This document shows, in pieces, positions 63,594 to 64,000 of a stretch of DNA of 64,000 bases. The notes under the pieces were generated by a model that did not search any database, was not told where the DNA came from, and worked only from the letters and a program-made list of their open reading frames with translations. Every line of letters starts with the position of its first letter. Position 1 is the stretch's first letter. Origin of the DNA: Affinundibacterium fentianense (GTDB lineage: Bacteria; Pseudomonadota; Gammaproteobacteria; Burkholderiales; Burkholderiaceae_D); NCBI RefSeq assembly GCF_018139545.1, contig NZ_JAGSPJ010000002.1, positions 62,001 to 126,000 on the forward strand. Reading direction: 5' to 3'. The translations under genes were made by a program, and so were the position numbers.

Positions 63594-64000
63594 TGAAAAA
63601 GCTCGTTTTAGCACTCTCTTTAGCAGCAGTTGGTTTTGTCAGCGCAGAAGCAATGGCACAAGAAAGCCCATGGTTGGTGCGTGGCCGCGTAGTCAATATC
63701 AGCCCAGCAAATGGTTCAGATCCAGTTGGTGGAACAGGCGCGTCTGATCGTATTACTGTCAGCAAAAAAACAATCCCAGAATTCGACATTAGCTATTTCT
63801 TTTCACCCAATGTTTCTGCTGAATTGATTTTGACCTATCCACAAAAACATGATGTTTATTTGGACGGTGCAAATATCGGTACGTTCAAGCATTTGCCACC
63901 TACTTTGTCTGCACAATATCGCTTCGCACCAAACGCCGACATCAATCCGTATTTAGGTTTGGGCGTGAACTACACAAACATTTCAAAAGTCAATTTGTTA
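63594..64000 (+). CDS. ompW: OmpW family outer membrane protein (3' truncated by window end)
   Basis: The visible 135 codons begin with a signal peptide (MKKLVLALSLAAVGFVSAEA, cleavage near AMA-QE). Then come PWLVRGRVVNISP, VSKKTIPEFDISYFFSPNVSAELILTYPQKHDVYL, GTFKHLPPTLSAQYRF and INPYLGLGVNYTNIS, the diagnostic run of OmpW, a small eight-stranded barrel for hydrophobic compounds. An AAGGAA ribosome site precedes the ATG. The frame stays open at the right edge, so only about two thirds of the protein is present. Confidence 0.9.

Noticed and set aside
1..64000. CRISPR arrays, restriction-modification, toxin-antitoxin or phage structural genes
   Set aside because: None found on either strand; short repeats present do not have CRISPR spacing.

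Overview
The window reads as chromosome of a moderately AT-rich betaproteobacterium of the order Burkholderiales, most likely family Oxalobacteraceae (Undibacterium-like). That placement is an inference from gene content: a glucokinase-RpiR fusion, pstSCAB-phoU-phoBR in one run, MutL with endonuclease motifs, TRAP dctPQM with a DctS/DctR pair, and no archaeal, Gram-positive or phage structural genes. Most of the window is ordinary core chromosome with tight gene packing. Gene order and start choices come from reading the sequence; no database search was possible.

Layout. 1-2.3 kb: a PrcB-like domain protein, a MipA/OmpV porin-like protein and an unknown secreted protein. 2.5-9.2 kb, minus strand: a signalling block with an RstA-like regulator, a three-PAS hybrid histidine kinase, a FIST sensor protein and an HD-GYP response regulator. 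9.5-16.3 kb, minus strand: the phosphate regulon phoR, phoB, phoU, pstB, pstA, pstC, pstS (transcribed from pstS towards phoR). Divergent from it lie ppk and a SixA-like phosphatase, with back-to-back Pho boxes between pstS and ppk. 19.3-21 kb, minus strand: a metallophosphoesterase and an OlsB-like acyltransferase that may remodel lipids under phosphate starvation, behind three Pho-like half-sites. 21-29 kb: marC, an unknown small protein, a degenerate GGDEF/active EAL protein, tsaD, plsY, ybaK, xerD, ogt and a candidate structured small RNA. 29.4-35.2 kb: TRAP transporter dctPQM divergent from its sensor-regulator pair. 35-44 kb: queG, tsaE, amiC, metQIN, a cysteine-cluster protein, dedA, mutL. 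miaA and tRNA-Met follow to 45.3 kb.

45.3-47.6 kb is the only clearly accessory stretch. The tRNA-Met 3' end and its terminator are duplicated about 2.3 kb downstream. Between the copies lie a broken RAYT transposase and a SEL1-repeat protein, which looks like the scar of an element that integrated into the tRNA gene. 47.8-54.8 kb: an esterase with TPR-like tail, a large PAS-GGDEF-EAL protein and an orphan GspE/PilB ATPase with an N-terminal MshEN-like c-di-GMP-binding region. 54.8-56.2 kb: two paralogous, so far unrecognised small membrane or exported proteins, each with a doubled AKR motif and each preceded by a conserved 92-nt block holding an 18-bp inverted repeat.

56.3-63.4 kb is an alpha-glucan/glucose module: a glucokinase-RpiR fusion divergent from a stand-alone glucokinase, followed by two exported GH13 amylases. 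The divergent intergenic region holds three sites resembling the HexR/RpiR operator, so the fusion protein probably controls this module. The window ends inside an OmpW-family gene.
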